Shown: positions 35,806-45,553, numbered from the stretch's first letter. The stretch is DNA of 64,000 bases from an uncultured Eubacterium sp. (GCA_937900695.1 CALCFD010000055.1:1-64000); one strand, 5' to 3'. Notes: generated from the letters alone by a model not told the origin. A program made the numbers and translations.

Positions 35806-37081
35806 ACATGATAGAGGTAAACCCTCTAAAAAAATAAGTAAAAATACAATGAGTGAGGATTTTTTAGCAGAATTCAGAAATATGGAAGAGCAAAATAGCT
35901 ATAGTGATCATAGTTCTTATGATTACAATTCATATGACAGTCTCAATGAAGATGAATATAAAAGACGTCCAAAACAGAATTCAAAAGCTAAAAAAAATAA
36001 TGTAAAATCTAAACAAAAGAAAAAAAAGCCTAAGAAAAAGAAAAGAAAAGTTTGGCCTAAAGTTTTTGTCATTCTATTATTGCTTTTAGCAACAGGTGTG
36101 GCAGGAGCGTATTTCTTTTTAGATAGCCAAGTTGATAAATTTGATTTTGTAGAAACTAGTAAAAAGGATTTTGCAATCGATAAAGATGTTGCTAAAAATC
36201 TTAAGGGATATAGAAATATTGCTGTATTAGGTATTGATGCAAGAGCAGGTGAAGATCCTAAAAATTGCAGAACAGATGCTATTATCATAGTTACTATTAA
36301 TAATAAAACAGGTGGTATTACTATGACATCTATTATGCGTGACTCATATATGCTAATGGATGATAGAAGTGGTAATTCAATTCTTGATAAGGCAACACAT
36401 GCTCATGCTTTTGGCGGACCTATTAATACAGTTAAGATGTTAAATCAAAGCTTAGATTTAGATATAGATGAGTTTGTAGTAATGGATTGGGATTCGGTTG
36501 CAGATACAGTTGATGCTATGGGTGGTATTACTGTTGACGTAAAAGCTAATGAACTTAGAGATTTAAATAAATGGGGCCCTGAAACGGCAAGAAATACAAA
36601 TAGAAAATGGAAACCTATCACTGATACAGGAAAACAGAAAATAGATGGCGCTCAAGCTGCTACTTATTGTCGTATTAGAAAAACATCAGGTGGTGATCCA
36701 GGAAGAACTAACCGTATGAAAAAGGTTATGACTGCTTTACTTGTAGAAGCTAAAAAACATCCTGGTAATATTACAAAGATGACAGATAAGGTTTTACCTG
36801 AAATAAGAACAAATATGACAACATCTGATTTTATGTCTATATTGCCAAAGGTTGTAGGACTAAAAATAGAAAAAAGCATAGGATATCCATTTAATTATTG
36901 GGGTGGTATCTTAAATGGTAAGTGGTTGGCAGTACCAACGACATTAGAAGATAACGTTAAAATTTTACACAAGAAATTATTTAATCAGGCTGATTATGAG
37001 CCAAGTAATCGTGCAAAGGAGATTTCACAGAAGATTATATATCAGAGTGGAATTAGTCAAGGCAACGATATAAACGAATAA
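35792..37081 (+). CDS. LytR-CpsA-Psr (LCP) family wall-polymer ligase
   Basis: LCP enzymes attach teichoic acids or capsule polymers to peptidoglycan outside the membrane. The 429-residue protein has an unusually long, charged cytoplasmic N-terminus (to about residue 90), ending in a lysine-rich run (KSKQKKKKPKKKKRK), one membrane anchor (VFVILLLLLATGVAGAY) and an extracellular LCP domain. The LCP core shows GIDARAGEDPKNCRTDAII and TSIMRDSYM, with further arginines in YCRIRKTSGGDPGRTNR. It overlaps the end of cinA by 14 bases, an extra gene in the otherwise standard cinA-recA order. Confidence 0.9.
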   Translation: MRSDRHDRGKPSKKISKNTMSEDFLAEFRNMEEQNSYSDHSSYDYNSYDSLNEDEYKRRPKQNSKAKKNNVKSKQKKKKPKKKKRKVWPKVFVILLLLLATGVAGAYFFLDSQVDKFDFVETSKKDFAIDKDVAKNLKGYRNIAVLGIDARAGEDPKNCRTDAIIIVTINNKTGGITMTSIMRDSYMLMDDRSGNSILDKATHAHAFGGPINTVKMLNQSLDLDIDEFVVMDWDSVADTVDAMGGITVDVKANELRDLNKWGPETARNTNRKWKPITDTGKQKIDGAQAATYCRIRKTSGGDPGRTNRMKKVMTALLVEAKKHPGNITKMTDKVLPEIRTNMTTSDFMSILPKVVGLKIEKSIGYPFNYWGGILNGKWLAVPTTLEDNVKILHKKLFNQADYEPSNRAKEISQKIIYQSGISQGNDINE

Positions 37082-37089
37082 ATGAAATA

Positions 37090-37129
37090 AAAAGTCTTAA
37101 AGAACTAAGTTTTTTTAAGGCTTTTTATT
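37090..37129 (+). terminator. Rho-independent terminator before recA
   Basis: AAAAGTCTTAA (37090-37100) pairs with TTAAGGCTTTT (37115-37125) with one G-T pair; followed by TATTA. Confidence 0.75.
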
Positions 37130-37134
37130 AAATA

Positions 37135-37146
37135 GAACATTTGTTC
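37135..37146. promoter_or_regulatory. LexA-type SOS box 1 of recA
   Basis: GAACATTTGTTC is an inverted repeat matching the clostridial GAACnnnnGTTC form of the LexA box. It lies just upstream of the recA -35 element. Confidence 0.82.
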
Positions 37147-37174
37147 TTGCAATTATAAGAACAAATGTTATAAT
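37147..37174 (+). promoter_or_regulatory. SOS-type promoter of recA with second LexA-type box
   Basis: TTGCAA (37147-37152) and TATAAT (37169-37174) are spaced by 16 bases. GAACAAATGTTA at 37159-37170 is a LexA-type box with one mismatch and overlaps the spacer and the -10, so bound LexA would block RNA polymerase. Confidence 0.78.
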
Positions 37175-37241
37175 AGATTTGTAAGAATAATTATGGGGAT
37201 ATAAGTATTATTTAATTTATATTTTATTTATGGAGGAAAAT

Positions 37242-38324
37242 ATGGCGGTAAAAAATTCTACTAAAGAAGGAAAAGAACAAGCTTTAGAGGCTGCATTATC
37301 TCAAATTCAAAAGCAATTTGGTCAAGGTGCTATCATGAAGCTTGGTGATGATAAAATGCAATTAAATATAGAAGCTATTTCTACTGGATCTATCAGTTTA
37401 GATTTAGCAACTGGTATTGGAGGTATTCCTAAGGGACGTATTATTGAGGTTTATGGCCCTGAATCTTCAGGTAAAACCACTCTTACTTTGCATATGATTG
37501 CTGAGGCTCAAAAGACTGGTGGCAAAGCGGCTTTTATTGATGCTGAGCATGCACTTGACCCTGAATATGCTCATAATCTAGGTGTTAATATTGATGAATT
37601 GTTAGTTTCACAGCCAGATACTGGTGAGCAAGCTTTAGAAATTTGTGAAATGCTTGTAAGATCAGGAGCTTTAGATATTGTAGTTATTGACTCTGTTGCT
37701 GCATTAGTACCTAAGAGTGAAATTGAAGGGGATATGGGAGATAGCCATGTAGGTTTACAGGCTAGACTTATGTCACAGGCTCTTAGAAAATTAGCAGGTG
37801 TTATAAATAAATCTAAGACTGCTGTAGTATTTATAAACCAATTAAGAGAAAAAGTAGGAGTTATGTATGGTAACCCAGAAGTAACTACTGGTGGTAGAGC
37901 CTTAAAGTTTTATTCTTCAATGCGTTTTGATGTTAGAAGGGTAGAAACTATCAAGCAAGGTGATCAGATGCTTGGAAATAGAGTAAGAGTAAAGATTGTA
38001 AAAAATAAAGTTGCACCACCATTTAAGCAAGCAGAATTTGATATCATGTATGGAGAAGGTATTTCTAAATGTGGAGATATTATGGATAGTGCTGTAGAGA
38101 TGGGCATTATCGATAAGGCTGGTTCATGGTATAGTTTTGATGGTAATAGAATTGGTCAAGGCAGAGAAAACGTTAAGAGATTTTTATCTGAAAATGATGA
38201 AGTTTTAAGCAAGGTTGAGAGTCTATTACTTGATTCTTTAAATAAGGAAGAAGTTGAAATAGAAGAAGATAAGATAAATGAAGATAGCCCTATCATTGAT
38301 GAAGACGGTGTAATTTTAGATTAG
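37242..38324 (+). CDS. recA: Recombinase RecA
   Basis: RecA forms filaments on single-stranded DNA for homologous recombination and triggers LexA self-cleavage. The 360-residue protein has the Walker A motif GPESSGKTTL, FIDAEHALDPEYA, VIDSVAALVPKSEIEG, INQLREKVGVMYGNPEVTTG and an acidic C-terminal tail. ATG 37242 follows GGAGG at 37232-37236; an in-frame ATG 12 bases upstream overlaps that site. Two LexA-type boxes lie in its promoter. A long terminator follows. Confidence 0.98.
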   Translation: MAVKNSTKEGKEQALEAALSQIQKQFGQGAIMKLGDDKMQLNIEAISTGSISLDLATGIGGIPKGRIIEVYGPESSGKTTLTLHMIAEAQKTGGKAAFIDAEHALDPEYAHNLGVNIDELLVSQPDTGEQALEICEMLVRSGALDIVVIDSVAALVPKSEIEGDMGDSHVGLQARLMSQALRKLAGVINKSKTAVVFINQLREKVGVMYGNPEVTTGGRALKFYSSMRFDVRRVETIKQGDQMLGNRVRVKIVKNKVAPPFKQAEFDIMYGEGISKCGDIMDSAVEMGIIDKAGSWYSFDGNRIGQGRENVKRFLSENDEVLSKVESLLLDSLNKEEVEIEEDKINEDSPIIDEDGVILD

Positions 38325-38330
38325 TAAGTT

Positions 38331-38382
38331 AAGAGTCTATTTTATAGTTATTAGTACTATAAAATAGACTCTTTTTTATTAT
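38331..38382 (+). terminator. Rho-independent terminator after recA
   Basis: An 18-pair stem between AAGAGTCTATTTTATAGT (38331-38348) and its complement at 38356-38373, followed by TTTTATTA. Confidence 0.93.
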
Positions 38383-38525
38383 ATGATTTTACTACAATTT
38401 TGTAAGAATAAAAAAAATCATTTAAAAATTCAGAATTATTTTACTAAAGTGTAGACAGATAACAACTAATTCGTTAAAATAATAACGTATACAAAACAAA
38501 AGGACATTTATAAAGGAGGACTAAA

Positions 38526-39029
38526 ATGGATAACAATGTTAGAGGTGTCGTTGAAAGAATTCTCAACGAACATAAAGACAGTAAATTATCTGTAATAGCA
38601 GTGTTACAAGATGTACAAGAAGAACTAAGATATTTGCCAAGAGAGGCATTTGAAATTATTTCTGAAAAACTTGATATCAGTATGGCAAGATTATACGGTG
38701 TTGCAACATTTTATGAAAATTTTTCTTTGAATCCAAAGGGCAAATATGTAATTAAATGTTGTGATGGTACTGCTTGTCATGTAAGAAAATCTATCCCCAT
38801 TATAGAAGCTATAAAAAGAGAATTAAATCTCTTTGAAGATAAAAATACAACAGATGATTTATTATTTACTGTTGAGACAGTATCATGCATAGGGGCTTGT
38901 GGTCTTGCACCAGTTATAACTGTAAATGATAAGGTTTATCCATCTATGACTCCTGAAAAAGCTATAGATTTGTTAAATGAGCTAAGAGAGAGAGCCATTA
39001 AGGATGAAGAAGTAAAAGCACAGCTATAG
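38526..39029 (+). CDS. hydC: NADH-dependent [FeFe] hydrogenase, HydC (NuoE-like) subunit
   Basis: The smallest subunit of the trimeric hydrogenase. It is a 167-residue thioredoxin-fold [2Fe-2S] protein like NuoE. Ligand cysteines are CDGTAC (Cx4C) and CIGAC (Cx3C). The N-terminal helical part includes LQDVQEELRYLPREAF, and ARLYGVATFYENF is typical of the family. AAAGGAGG precedes the ATG, and the other two subunits follow within 20 bases each. Confidence 0.93.
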   Translation: MDNNVRGVVERILNEHKDSKLSVIAVLQDVQEELRYLPREAFEIISEKLDISMARLYGVATFYENFSLNPKGKYVIKCCDGTACHVRKSIPIIEAIKRELNLFEDKNTTDDLLFTVETVSCIGACGLAPVITVNDKVYPSMTPEKAIDLLNELRERAIKDEEVKAQL

Positions 39030-39044
39030 AAAGGTAATATTGTT

Positions 39045-40925
39045 ATGATTTTTAAGAATAGAGAAGACTTAAAAAAAGCAAGAAATATATATATAAAGCA
39101 GCTAGAACGTCAAACTAAAAAAATATATGTATGTGGTGGCACTGGATGTGTTGCAGGTGGTTCTTTGGATATTTATGAAAGATTAAAGGAACTTATTGAA
39201 GAAAGAGGATTAAAAACAGAAGTTGAGTTAGAAGTTCATAAGGAAGGAGAACATATCGGGTTAAAACACAGTGGCTGTCATGGTTTTTGTGAAATGGGTC
39301 CTATCCTAAGAATTGAACCGGCTAAAATATTATATCTGAAGGTTACTGTAGATGACTGTGAAGAAATTGTATCTAGATCAATTGTAAATGATGAAGTTAT
39401 AGAAAGACTAATATATAAAGATGGTGATCAATCATATCCAGTTCAGGAAGAAATTCCTTTTTATAAAGGACAGACTCGTATAGTTTTGGAAAATTGTGGT
39501 CATATAGATGCCAATTCAATAGAAGAATACATAGCTTATGGCGGATATGAAGCTTTGGAAAAAGCATTGTTTGAATATGATGGTGAAACAATTGTCAATA
39601 TGATTGTGGATTCTAAGTTGAGAGGTAGAGGAGGCGGTGGATTTCCTGCAGGAAGAAAATGGTTGCAAGTTAAAAATCAAAAAGAGCCTATAAAATATGT
39701 AGTATGTAATGGTGATGAAGGAGATCCTGGCGCATTTATGGATAGAAGTATCATGGAAGGTGATCCACATAAGATGTTAGAGGGTATGATGATTGCCGGA
39801 TGTGCTACAGGAGCTCGGGAAGGATATATTTATGTAAGAGCTGAATATCCTCTAGCAGTATCTAGGTTAGAAAAAGCCATAGAAGATTGTAAAAGAGTAG
39901 GAATTTTGGGTGAAAATATTTTAGGAACAGATTTTTCATTTGATATTATAATTGCTAAAGGAGCAGGTGCCTTTGTTTGTGGTGAAGGGTCAGCATTGAC
40001 AATTTCAATAGAAGGTGAAAGAGGTATGCCTAGAGTTAAACCACCAAGAACAGTGGAAAAAGGATTATATGGTAAACCAACAGTACTAAATAATGTTGAA
40101 ACATTTGCCAATGTACCTATGATTATAAACAATGGAGTTGAGTGGTACTTGAATATTGGAGAACCAGATAGTCCTGGAACTAAAGCGTTTGCTTTAACAG
40201 GTAATATTAGTAACACAGGACTAATTGAAGTTCCTATGGGCACTACTTTAAGAGAAATTATATTTAATATAGGTGGTGGACCAAAAGAAGGCAAAAAGTT
40301 TAAAGCTGTTCAGGTTGGTGGTCCATCTGGTGGTTGCTTAACTGAAAAACATTTAGATTTACCACTTGATTTTGACTCCTTAAAAAAGGTTGGGGCAATG
40401 ATTGGTTCTGGTGGTCTTGTAGTAATGGATGAAGATACATGTATGGTTGAAGTGGCAAGATTTTTCATGAATTTTACACAAAATGAATCTTGTGGCAAGT
40501 GCGTACCATGTAGAGAAGGTACTCATATTATGTTAGACTTATTAAATGACATTGTTCAAAATAGAGCCGATGAAAATACAGTCGATACATTACTTGATTT
40601 GGCAGATACGATTAAGGATTGTGCATTATGTGGATTAGGTAAAACAGCTCCTAACCCTGTGATTAGTACTATTACACAGTTTAGAGATGAATATGATGCT
40701 CATGTAATAGACGGGGTTTGTCCAACAGGTCAGTGTTTGGCATATAAGAGAATTATCATTGATGAAGAAAAATGTGTTGGCTGTGGTTTATGTAAAAGAG
40801 TATGTCCAGTGGGTGCTATTACTGGAGGTTCTTACAAACAGCCTCATGTTATTGACAATGATAAATGTGTGAAATGTCAAGCTTGTATAGGTACTTGTCG
40901 TCTTGATGCTATTCATATAATTTAA
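39045..40925 (+). CDS. hydB: NADH-dependent [FeFe] hydrogenase, HydB (NuoF-like) subunit
   Basis: The 626-residue flavin and NAD(H)-binding subunit. In order: an N-terminal thioredoxin-like [2Fe-2S] domain (CGGTGC ... CHGFC, residues 29-85), the NuoF core with FMN and NADH loops (LRGRGGGGFPAGRKW and NGDEGDPGAFMDRS), the [4Fe-4S] site SCGKCVPCREGT, and a C-terminal ferredoxin domain with two [4Fe-4S] motifs (CVGCGLCKRVCPVGA and CVKCQACIGTC). The set matches HydB of electron-bifurcating HydABC, which couples ferredoxin and NADH oxidation to hydrogen release. Confidence 0.94.
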   Translation: MIFKNREDLKKARNIYIKQLERQTKKIYVCGGTGCVAGGSLDIYERLKELIEERGLKTEVELEVHKEGEHIGLKHSGCHGFCEMGPILRIEPAKILYLKVTVDDCEEIVSRSIVNDEVIERLIYKDGDQSYPVQEEIPFYKGQTRIVLENCGHIDANSIEEYIAYGGYEALEKALFEYDGETIVNMIVDSKLRGRGGGGFPAGRKWLQVKNQKEPIKYVVCNGDEGDPGAFMDRSIMEGDPHKMLEGMMIAGCATGAREGYIYVRAEYPLAVSRLEKAIEDCKRVGILGENILGTDFSFDIIIAKGAGAFVCGEGSALTISIEGERGMPRVKPPRTVEKGLYGKPTVLNNVETFANVPMIINNGVEWYLNIGEPDSPGTKAFALTGNISNTGLIEVPMGTTLREIIFNIGGGPKEGKKFKAVQVGGPSGGCLTEKHLDLPLDFDSLKKVGAMIGSGGLVVMDEDTCMVEVARFFMNFTQNESCGKCVPCREGTHIMLDLLNDIVQNRADENTVDTLLDLADTIKDCALCGLGKTAPNPVISTITQFRDEYDAHVIDGVCPTGQCLAYKRIIIDEEKCVGCGLCKRVCPVGAITGGSYKQPHVIDNDKCVKCQACIGTCRLDAIHII

Positions 40926-40943
40926 AGAAAGGAGATACATCTA

Positions 40944-42665
40944 ATGAAAGCAGATAAATTTATTGAAATCAACGGAGAGATGACTCCTTTTGATAATGAA
41001 AAAAATATATTAGAAATTATTCGTAAAGCAGGAATAGACATTCCAACGTTATGCTACTACTCAGAACTTTCAATTTTTGGTGCATGTAGAATGTGTATTG
41101 TTGAAGATGAAAAAGGTAATATTATGACATCATGCTCTACACCACCTAAAAATGGAATGAAAATTTTTACCAATACTCCAAAGCTATTTAAACATAGGAG
41201 ACTTATCTTAAAAATGCTTTTATCAAGTCATTGCAGAGAGTGTACAACTTGTCCTAAAAGTGGTGACTGTATGTTGCAAGATCTTGCAAAGAGATTTGCA
41301 ATTTCAGAAGTACAATTTGATAAAAGTCAGAAGGCTTATAAGGATAAGTATCCAATAGACGTATCTAGTAAATCTATTATTAGAGATCCTAATAAGTGCA
41401 TCAGCTGTGGTGATTGTGTACGTATGTGTAACGAAATTCAAAATGTAGGAGCTATAGATTTTGCTTTTAGAGGAAGTAATATTCAGGTAACTACTGCATA
41501 TGGAGATTCAATTGCAGCTACAAATTGTGTAAACTGCGGTCAGTGCGCAGCGATTTGCCCAACAGCGGCTATTGATATTAAATCTGATATTGATGGTGTA
41601 TGGAAAGCTATAAATGACAAGAAAAAAAGAGTTATTGTTCAAGTTGCTCCAGCTGTAAGAGTAGCATTAGGCGAAAGATTTGGATTTAAGGAAAATGATA
41701 GATTTAATCCTATATTAGTTGCAGCTCTTAGAAAAATCGGATTTGATGAAGTATATGACACATCATTTGGAGCTGATTTAACAGTTATAGAAGAATCAAA
41801 TGAATTATTAGAAAAACTTGAAAATGGTGATAAATTACCAATGTTTACTAGTTGTTGTCCTGGATGGATTAAGTATGCAGAAAATAAGCATCCTGATTTA
41901 TTACCGCAGATTTCAACTTGTAAATCACCTATGGAAATGTTTTCAGCTATAGTTAAGGAAGAAACTATCGTTAATAAGCAAGAACTTGCAGATGCAAGAG
42001 ATCCATTTGTAGTAGCAATTATGCCTTGTACTGCAAAGAAATATGAAGCTAGTAGAGAAGAATTTAAAATCAATGGAGAAAGCAGAACAGATTTAGTATT
42101 AACTACTCAAGAGTTAGTAACTATGATTAAGCAGGCTGGATTGGATTTAGAAAAACTAGATCCAGATGCACCAGATATTAATTATGGTGTGTTCTCAGGG
42201 GCAGGTGTAATTTTTGGTGTTACAGGTGGCGTAACGGAAGCAGTTATAAGAAGGCTTGTTGATAGTAAAGATACTTCTACATTTACTAATATAAGTTTTA
42301 GTGGTGTAAGAGGATTAGAAGGAGTTAAAGAAGTAGAAATACCATATAAGGATGATATTTTGAAAATAGCTATGGTAAGTGGTCTTGCTAATACTGAAAA
42401 TTTAATAAAGAAGATTAAAAATGGTGAGGCATATTATGATTTTGTAGAAGTAATGGCATGTCCATCTGGTTGCATAGCTGGTGGAGGTCAGCCTCGTAGT
42501 AGCAGAAAAATCGTTGAAAGAAGAAGTGAAGACTTATATGCTAACGATAAAATGTCAAGAATTAGACATAGTGATGCAAATCCATTTGTAAATAGAGCCT
42601 ACGACAAAATTATAAAAGATAATCATCATAGATTGTTACATGTAAATTATAATGAGAAAAAATAA
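40944..42665 (+). CDS. hydA: NADH-dependent [FeFe] hydrogenase, catalytic HydA subunit
   Basis: The 573-residue catalytic subunit. The N-terminal [2Fe-2S] domain (PTLCYYSELSIFGACRMC) is followed by a His-Cys3 cluster (SSHCRECTTCPKSGDC), two [4Fe-4S] motifs (CISCGDCVRMC and CVNCGQCAAICP) and the H-cluster domain. All three H-cluster motifs are intact: TSCCPGW, MPCTAKKYE and EVMACPSGCIAGGGQP. AAAGGAG precedes the ATG. Maturases hydE, hydF and hydG are not in the window. A terminator follows the gene. Confidence 0.96.
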   Translation: MKADKFIEINGEMTPFDNEKNILEIIRKAGIDIPTLCYYSELSIFGACRMCIVEDEKGNIMTSCSTPPKNGMKIFTNTPKLFKHRRLILKMLLSSHCRECTTCPKSGDCMLQDLAKRFAISEVQFDKSQKAYKDKYPIDVSSKSIIRDPNKCISCGDCVRMCNEIQNVGAIDFAFRGSNIQVTTAYGDSIAATNCVNCGQCAAICPTAAIDIKSDIDGVWKAINDKKKRVIVQVAPAVRVALGERFGFKENDRFNPILVAALRKIGFDEVYDTSFGADLTVIEESNELLEKLENGDKLPMFTSCCPGWIKYAENKHPDLLPQISTCKSPMEMFSAIVKEETIVNKQELADARDPFVVAIMPCTAKKYEASREEFKINGESRTDLVLTTQELVTMIKQAGLDLEKLDPDAPDINYGVFSGAGVIFGVTGGVTEAVIRRLVDSKDTSTFTNISFSGVRGLEGVKEVEIPYKDDILKIAMVSGLANTENLIKKIKNGEAYYDFVEVMACPSGCIAGGGQPRSSRKIVERRSEDLYANDKMSRIRHSDANPFVNRAYDKIIKDNHHRLLHVNYNEKK

Positions 42666-42680
42666 AATTTTATAAGCAAT

Positions 42681-42714
42681 AAAAGGTCAGCAAATATTAG
42701 CTGACCTTTTTATG
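42681..42714 (+). terminator. Rho-independent terminator after hydA
   Basis: Perfect 11-pair stem AAAAGGTCAGC (42681-42691) and GCTGACCTTTT (42700-42710), followed by TATG. Confidence 0.88.
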
Positions 42715-42740
42715 TATTGTTACAATATTGATAGTTTAGT

Positions 42741-42783
42741 GTTACAAATATGTAACTAAGAAAATATTGATAAATGATATAAT
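42741..42783 (+). promoter_or_regulatory. Promoter region of the OpuC-type operon
   Basis: TGATATAAT at 42775-42783 is an extended -10 element. GTTACA (42741-42746) and TGTAAC (42751-42756) form an inverted repeat about 20 bases upstream, and a further TGTTACAAT copy lies at 42718-42726, suggesting regulator binding. Confidence 0.5.
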
Positions 42784-42821
42784 TGGATATATAAGAGTGT
42801 GATAGAGAAAGAAGGTGTAAT

Positions 42822-43964
42822 ATGATTGAGTTTATCAATGTTACAAAAGAATTTAAAGATAAAAAAGTCTTATCCGGCATAAATTTATCAATAAATGACA
42901 AAGAATTAGTTGCTATTATTGGTGCAAGTGGATGTGGTAAAACAACTACACTTAAGATGATAAATAGACTTATAAAACCTACATCAGGTAAAATTCTTAT
43001 TGATGGCAAAAATATTGAGGAATTTAATAAGACAGAATTAAGAAGAAGTATAGGGTATGTTATTCAACAAATGGGGTTATTTCCTCATATGACAATAAAA
43101 GAAAACATTGAGCTTATTCAGAAGTTAGATAAAAAAGATCCAAAAGAAATTGAAAAAAACACTTTAAATTTAATGAAGCTTATGGATTTAGATGATGCAT
43201 ATTTAAATAAGTATCCTACTAACTTAAGTGGTGGACAACAGCAAAGAGTTGGTGTAGCAAGAGCTCTTGCTAATAATCCTAAAATTATACTTATGGATGA
43301 GCCATTTTCGGCCTTAGACCCTATAACAAGAGGTAATTTACAAGATGAGTTAGTTGCTCTTCATCATAAAATGGATACTACAATAGTTTTTGTAACTCAT
43401 GATATGGATGAGGCAATTAAAATAGCCGATAGAATTTGCATAATGAAGGATGGAGATATAGTACAATTTGACACTCCTGAAGAAATTCTCAAAAACCCTA
43501 AAAATGATTTTGTAGAAAGCTTCATAGGCAAAAATAAAATTTGGGATTCACCTGAATTTATAAAAGTTAGAGATATTATGATAGATAATCCTATTACGTG
43601 TGTTCCAGATCTTGATAGAAATAGTTGCATAAAAAAAATGGTAAAACACCATATAGATACTTTGGTAGTAATGGATGAAAACAGAGATTTTAAGGGAATT
43701 GTTAATAGAAAAGGACTTTATGCAGCTAAATGGAATTGGATAAAGGCTAGTGAAATGGTTAGAAAAGAAGTTATAACAGCAAAGCCTGATGAATCAATAC
43801 TTGAATTGTTGCAAACGATTGAAGAATATGATACGACCAATATTCCAGTAGTGGATGATGATAATAAGTTATGTGGATTAATTACAAGCAGTAGCTTGAT
43901 AAATGTACTAAGTTCTCCATATCTTGATGGTAGCGAACAGACTGAAGAAATGGAGGTTTTATAA
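42822..43964 (+). CDS. opuCA: Glycine betaine/carnitine/choline ABC transporter, ATP-binding subunit (OpuCA-type)
   Basis: The ATPase of an osmoprotectant importer. Walker A GASGCGKTTTLKMINRL, signature LSGGQQQRVGVARAL and Walker B IILMDEPFSALDP are intact. The C-terminal 130 residues carry two CBS domains (for example MVKHHIDTLVVMDENRDFKG), which in this family sense ionic strength or nucleotides. The length of 380 matches OpuCA. It is two bases from the permease-binding protein gene. Confidence 0.92.
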   Translation: MIEFINVTKEFKDKKVLSGINLSINDKELVAIIGASGCGKTTTLKMINRLIKPTSGKILIDGKNIEEFNKTELRRSIGYVIQQMGLFPHMTIKENIELIQKLDKKDPKEIEKNTLNLMKLMDLDDAYLNKYPTNLSGGQQQRVGVARALANNPKIILMDEPFSALDPITRGNLQDELVALHHKMDTTIVFVTHDMDEAIKIADRICIMKDGDIVQFDTPEEILKNPKNDFVESFIGKNKIWDSPEFIKVRDIMIDNPITCVPDLDRNSCIKKMVKHHIDTLVVMDENRDFKGIVNRKGLYAAKWNWIKASEMVRKEVITAKPDESILELLQTIEEYDTTNIPVVDDDNKLCGLITSSSLINVLSSPYLDGSEQTEEMEVL

Positions 43965-43966
43965 TA

Positions 43967-45553
43967 ATGAGTAATTTTTTTAATTTTATCTCAGAAAATA
44001 TTGGGCAAATTGCATCCCTTACACTTGAGCATATCCAGTTGACATGTATTGCGGTAGGACTATCAATTGTAGTGGGAGTTCCTTTAGGTATTTTAATAAG
44101 TTATGTAAAACCTTTAAGTAAACCGATTTTAAGTGTTGCTAACATCATACAAGCTATACCTAGTTTAGCTTTACTTGGTTTATCTATTCCGTTACTTGGC
44201 ATAGGCGAAGTTCCATCAGTTGTAATGGTGGTTATTTATTCTCTACTTCCTATTATAAAGAATACTTTTATAGGTTTGAATAATATTGATCCTCTTACAA
44301 TGGAGGCTGCCCGTGGAATAGGGCTTACAAAGACTCAAAGACTGTTTAAGGTTCAGCTTCCTTTAGCATTACCAGTTATTATGGCTGGTGTTAGAATTTC
44401 AGCAGTAACTGCAGTAGGTCTTATGACAATGGCTGCATTTATTGGTGCAGGTGGTTTAGGTTATTTAATTTTCTCAGGTATAAGAACTGTAAGTAATGCT
44501 CAGATTTTAGCAGGTGCTATCCCTGCATGTTTATTGGCATTGCTAGTTGACTGGATTATTGGAATGATTGAAAAAATAGTTACACCTATTAGCTTACAAA
44601 AGGAGTATGCAGAGGGTAACGGTGCAGCATTAATTAAATCTAAAAAGAGAAAAAAGATTATCCTTGGGGCTTTTGCAGTAGTTATTATTGTGATTTTGTT
44701 ATTCAATACTATTGGTGGTGCATTAAATAAAAATGATGAGAAAATTGTTATTGCAAGTAAAGATTATACTGAACAGATAGTTTTGATGAATCTTTATGCG
44801 GATGTGATTGAAGACAAAACAGATCTAAAAGTAGAAAGAAAAGAAAATCTTGGTGGAACTCAAGTTTGTGTTGAAGCTATGAAAAAAGGTGAAGTTGATA
44901 TGTATATTGACTATACAGGAACTCAGTATATGAGCATTTTAAAACATGATACTAACAATGACACTAACCAAGTGTATGATATATGCAAAAAAGAGATGAA
45001 AGACAAATATGGATTTGATATTTTAGGTCAGACAAATTTTAATAATACATATATCTTAGCTATGAAACAGGAACTTGCTGATAAGTATGGTATAAACAAT
45101 ACAAGTGATTTAAAAAAATGTGCACCTAAGCTTGTGACAGGTACAACTCTTGAATTTTTAAATAGAAAAGATGGATACAATAAGCTTTGTGAATTTTATG
45201 GATTAGAATTTAAATCAAATAAAGGTATGGATAGTTCCGCTAGATATACTGCTTTAGATAATGATGAAGTAAATGTTATAGACGCGTTTGCAACAGATGG
45301 ACTTTTAAAGAAATTTAAGTTAAAATTAATTGAAGATGATAAAAACTTTTTCCCACCATATCATGCCATACCAACTTTAAGAGATGGTATATTAAAAGAA
45401 CATCCTGAATTAGAAGATGTTTGTAATGAACTTAGTGAAAAATTAACTAATGATGTTATGCAAAATCTTAACTATCAAGTAGATGAATTAGGCAAAAAGC
45501 CTGAACAAGTGGCTCATCAGTGGTTATTAGATGAGGGTATTATAAAAAAATAA
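43967..45553 (+). CDS. OpuC-type permease fused to its substrate-binding protein
   Basis: The 528-residue protein joins two transporter parts. Residues 1-215 are the OpuCB-type permease with about six membrane segments and the ATPase-contact loop EAARGIGLTKTQ. A seventh hydrophobic segment (about 226-247, IILGAFAVVIIVILLF) then anchors an extracellular QAT-binding domain (about 255-528) with KDYTEQIVLMN, MYIDYTGTQY and ARYTALDNDEVNVIDAF. Such fusions are known in Firmicutes. The substrate is probably a quaternary amine; the exact one cannot be told. Confidence 0.92.
   Translation: MSNFFNFISENIGQIASLTLEHIQLTCIAVGLSIVVGVPLGILISYVKPLSKPILSVANIIQAIPSLALLGLSIPLLGIGEVPSVVMVVIYSLLPIIKNTFIGLNNIDPLTMEAARGIGLTKTQRLFKVQLPLALPVIMAGVRISAVTAVGLMTMAAFIGAGGLGYLIFSGIRTVSNAQILAGAIPACLLALLVDWIIGMIEKIVTPISLQKEYAEGNGAALIKSKKRKKIILGAFAVVIIVILLFNTIGGALNKNDEKIVIASKDYTEQIVLMNLYADVIEDKTDLKVERKENLGGTQVCVEAMKKGEVDMYIDYTGTQYMSILKHDTNNDTNQVYDICKKEMKDKYGFDILGQTNFNNTYILAMKQELADKYGINNTSDLKKCAPKLVTGTTLEFLNRKDGYNKLCEFYGLEFKSNKGMDSSARYTALDNDEVNVIDAFATDGLLKKFKLKLIEDDKNFFPPYHAIPTLRDGILKEHPELEDVCNELSEKLTNDVMQNLNYQVDELGKKPEQVAHQWLLDEGIIKK

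Noticed and set aside
41639..42073. Minus-strand open reading frame of 144 codons
   Set aside because: It lies wholly opposite hydA and has no ribosome binding site; a shadow of the hydrogenase gene.
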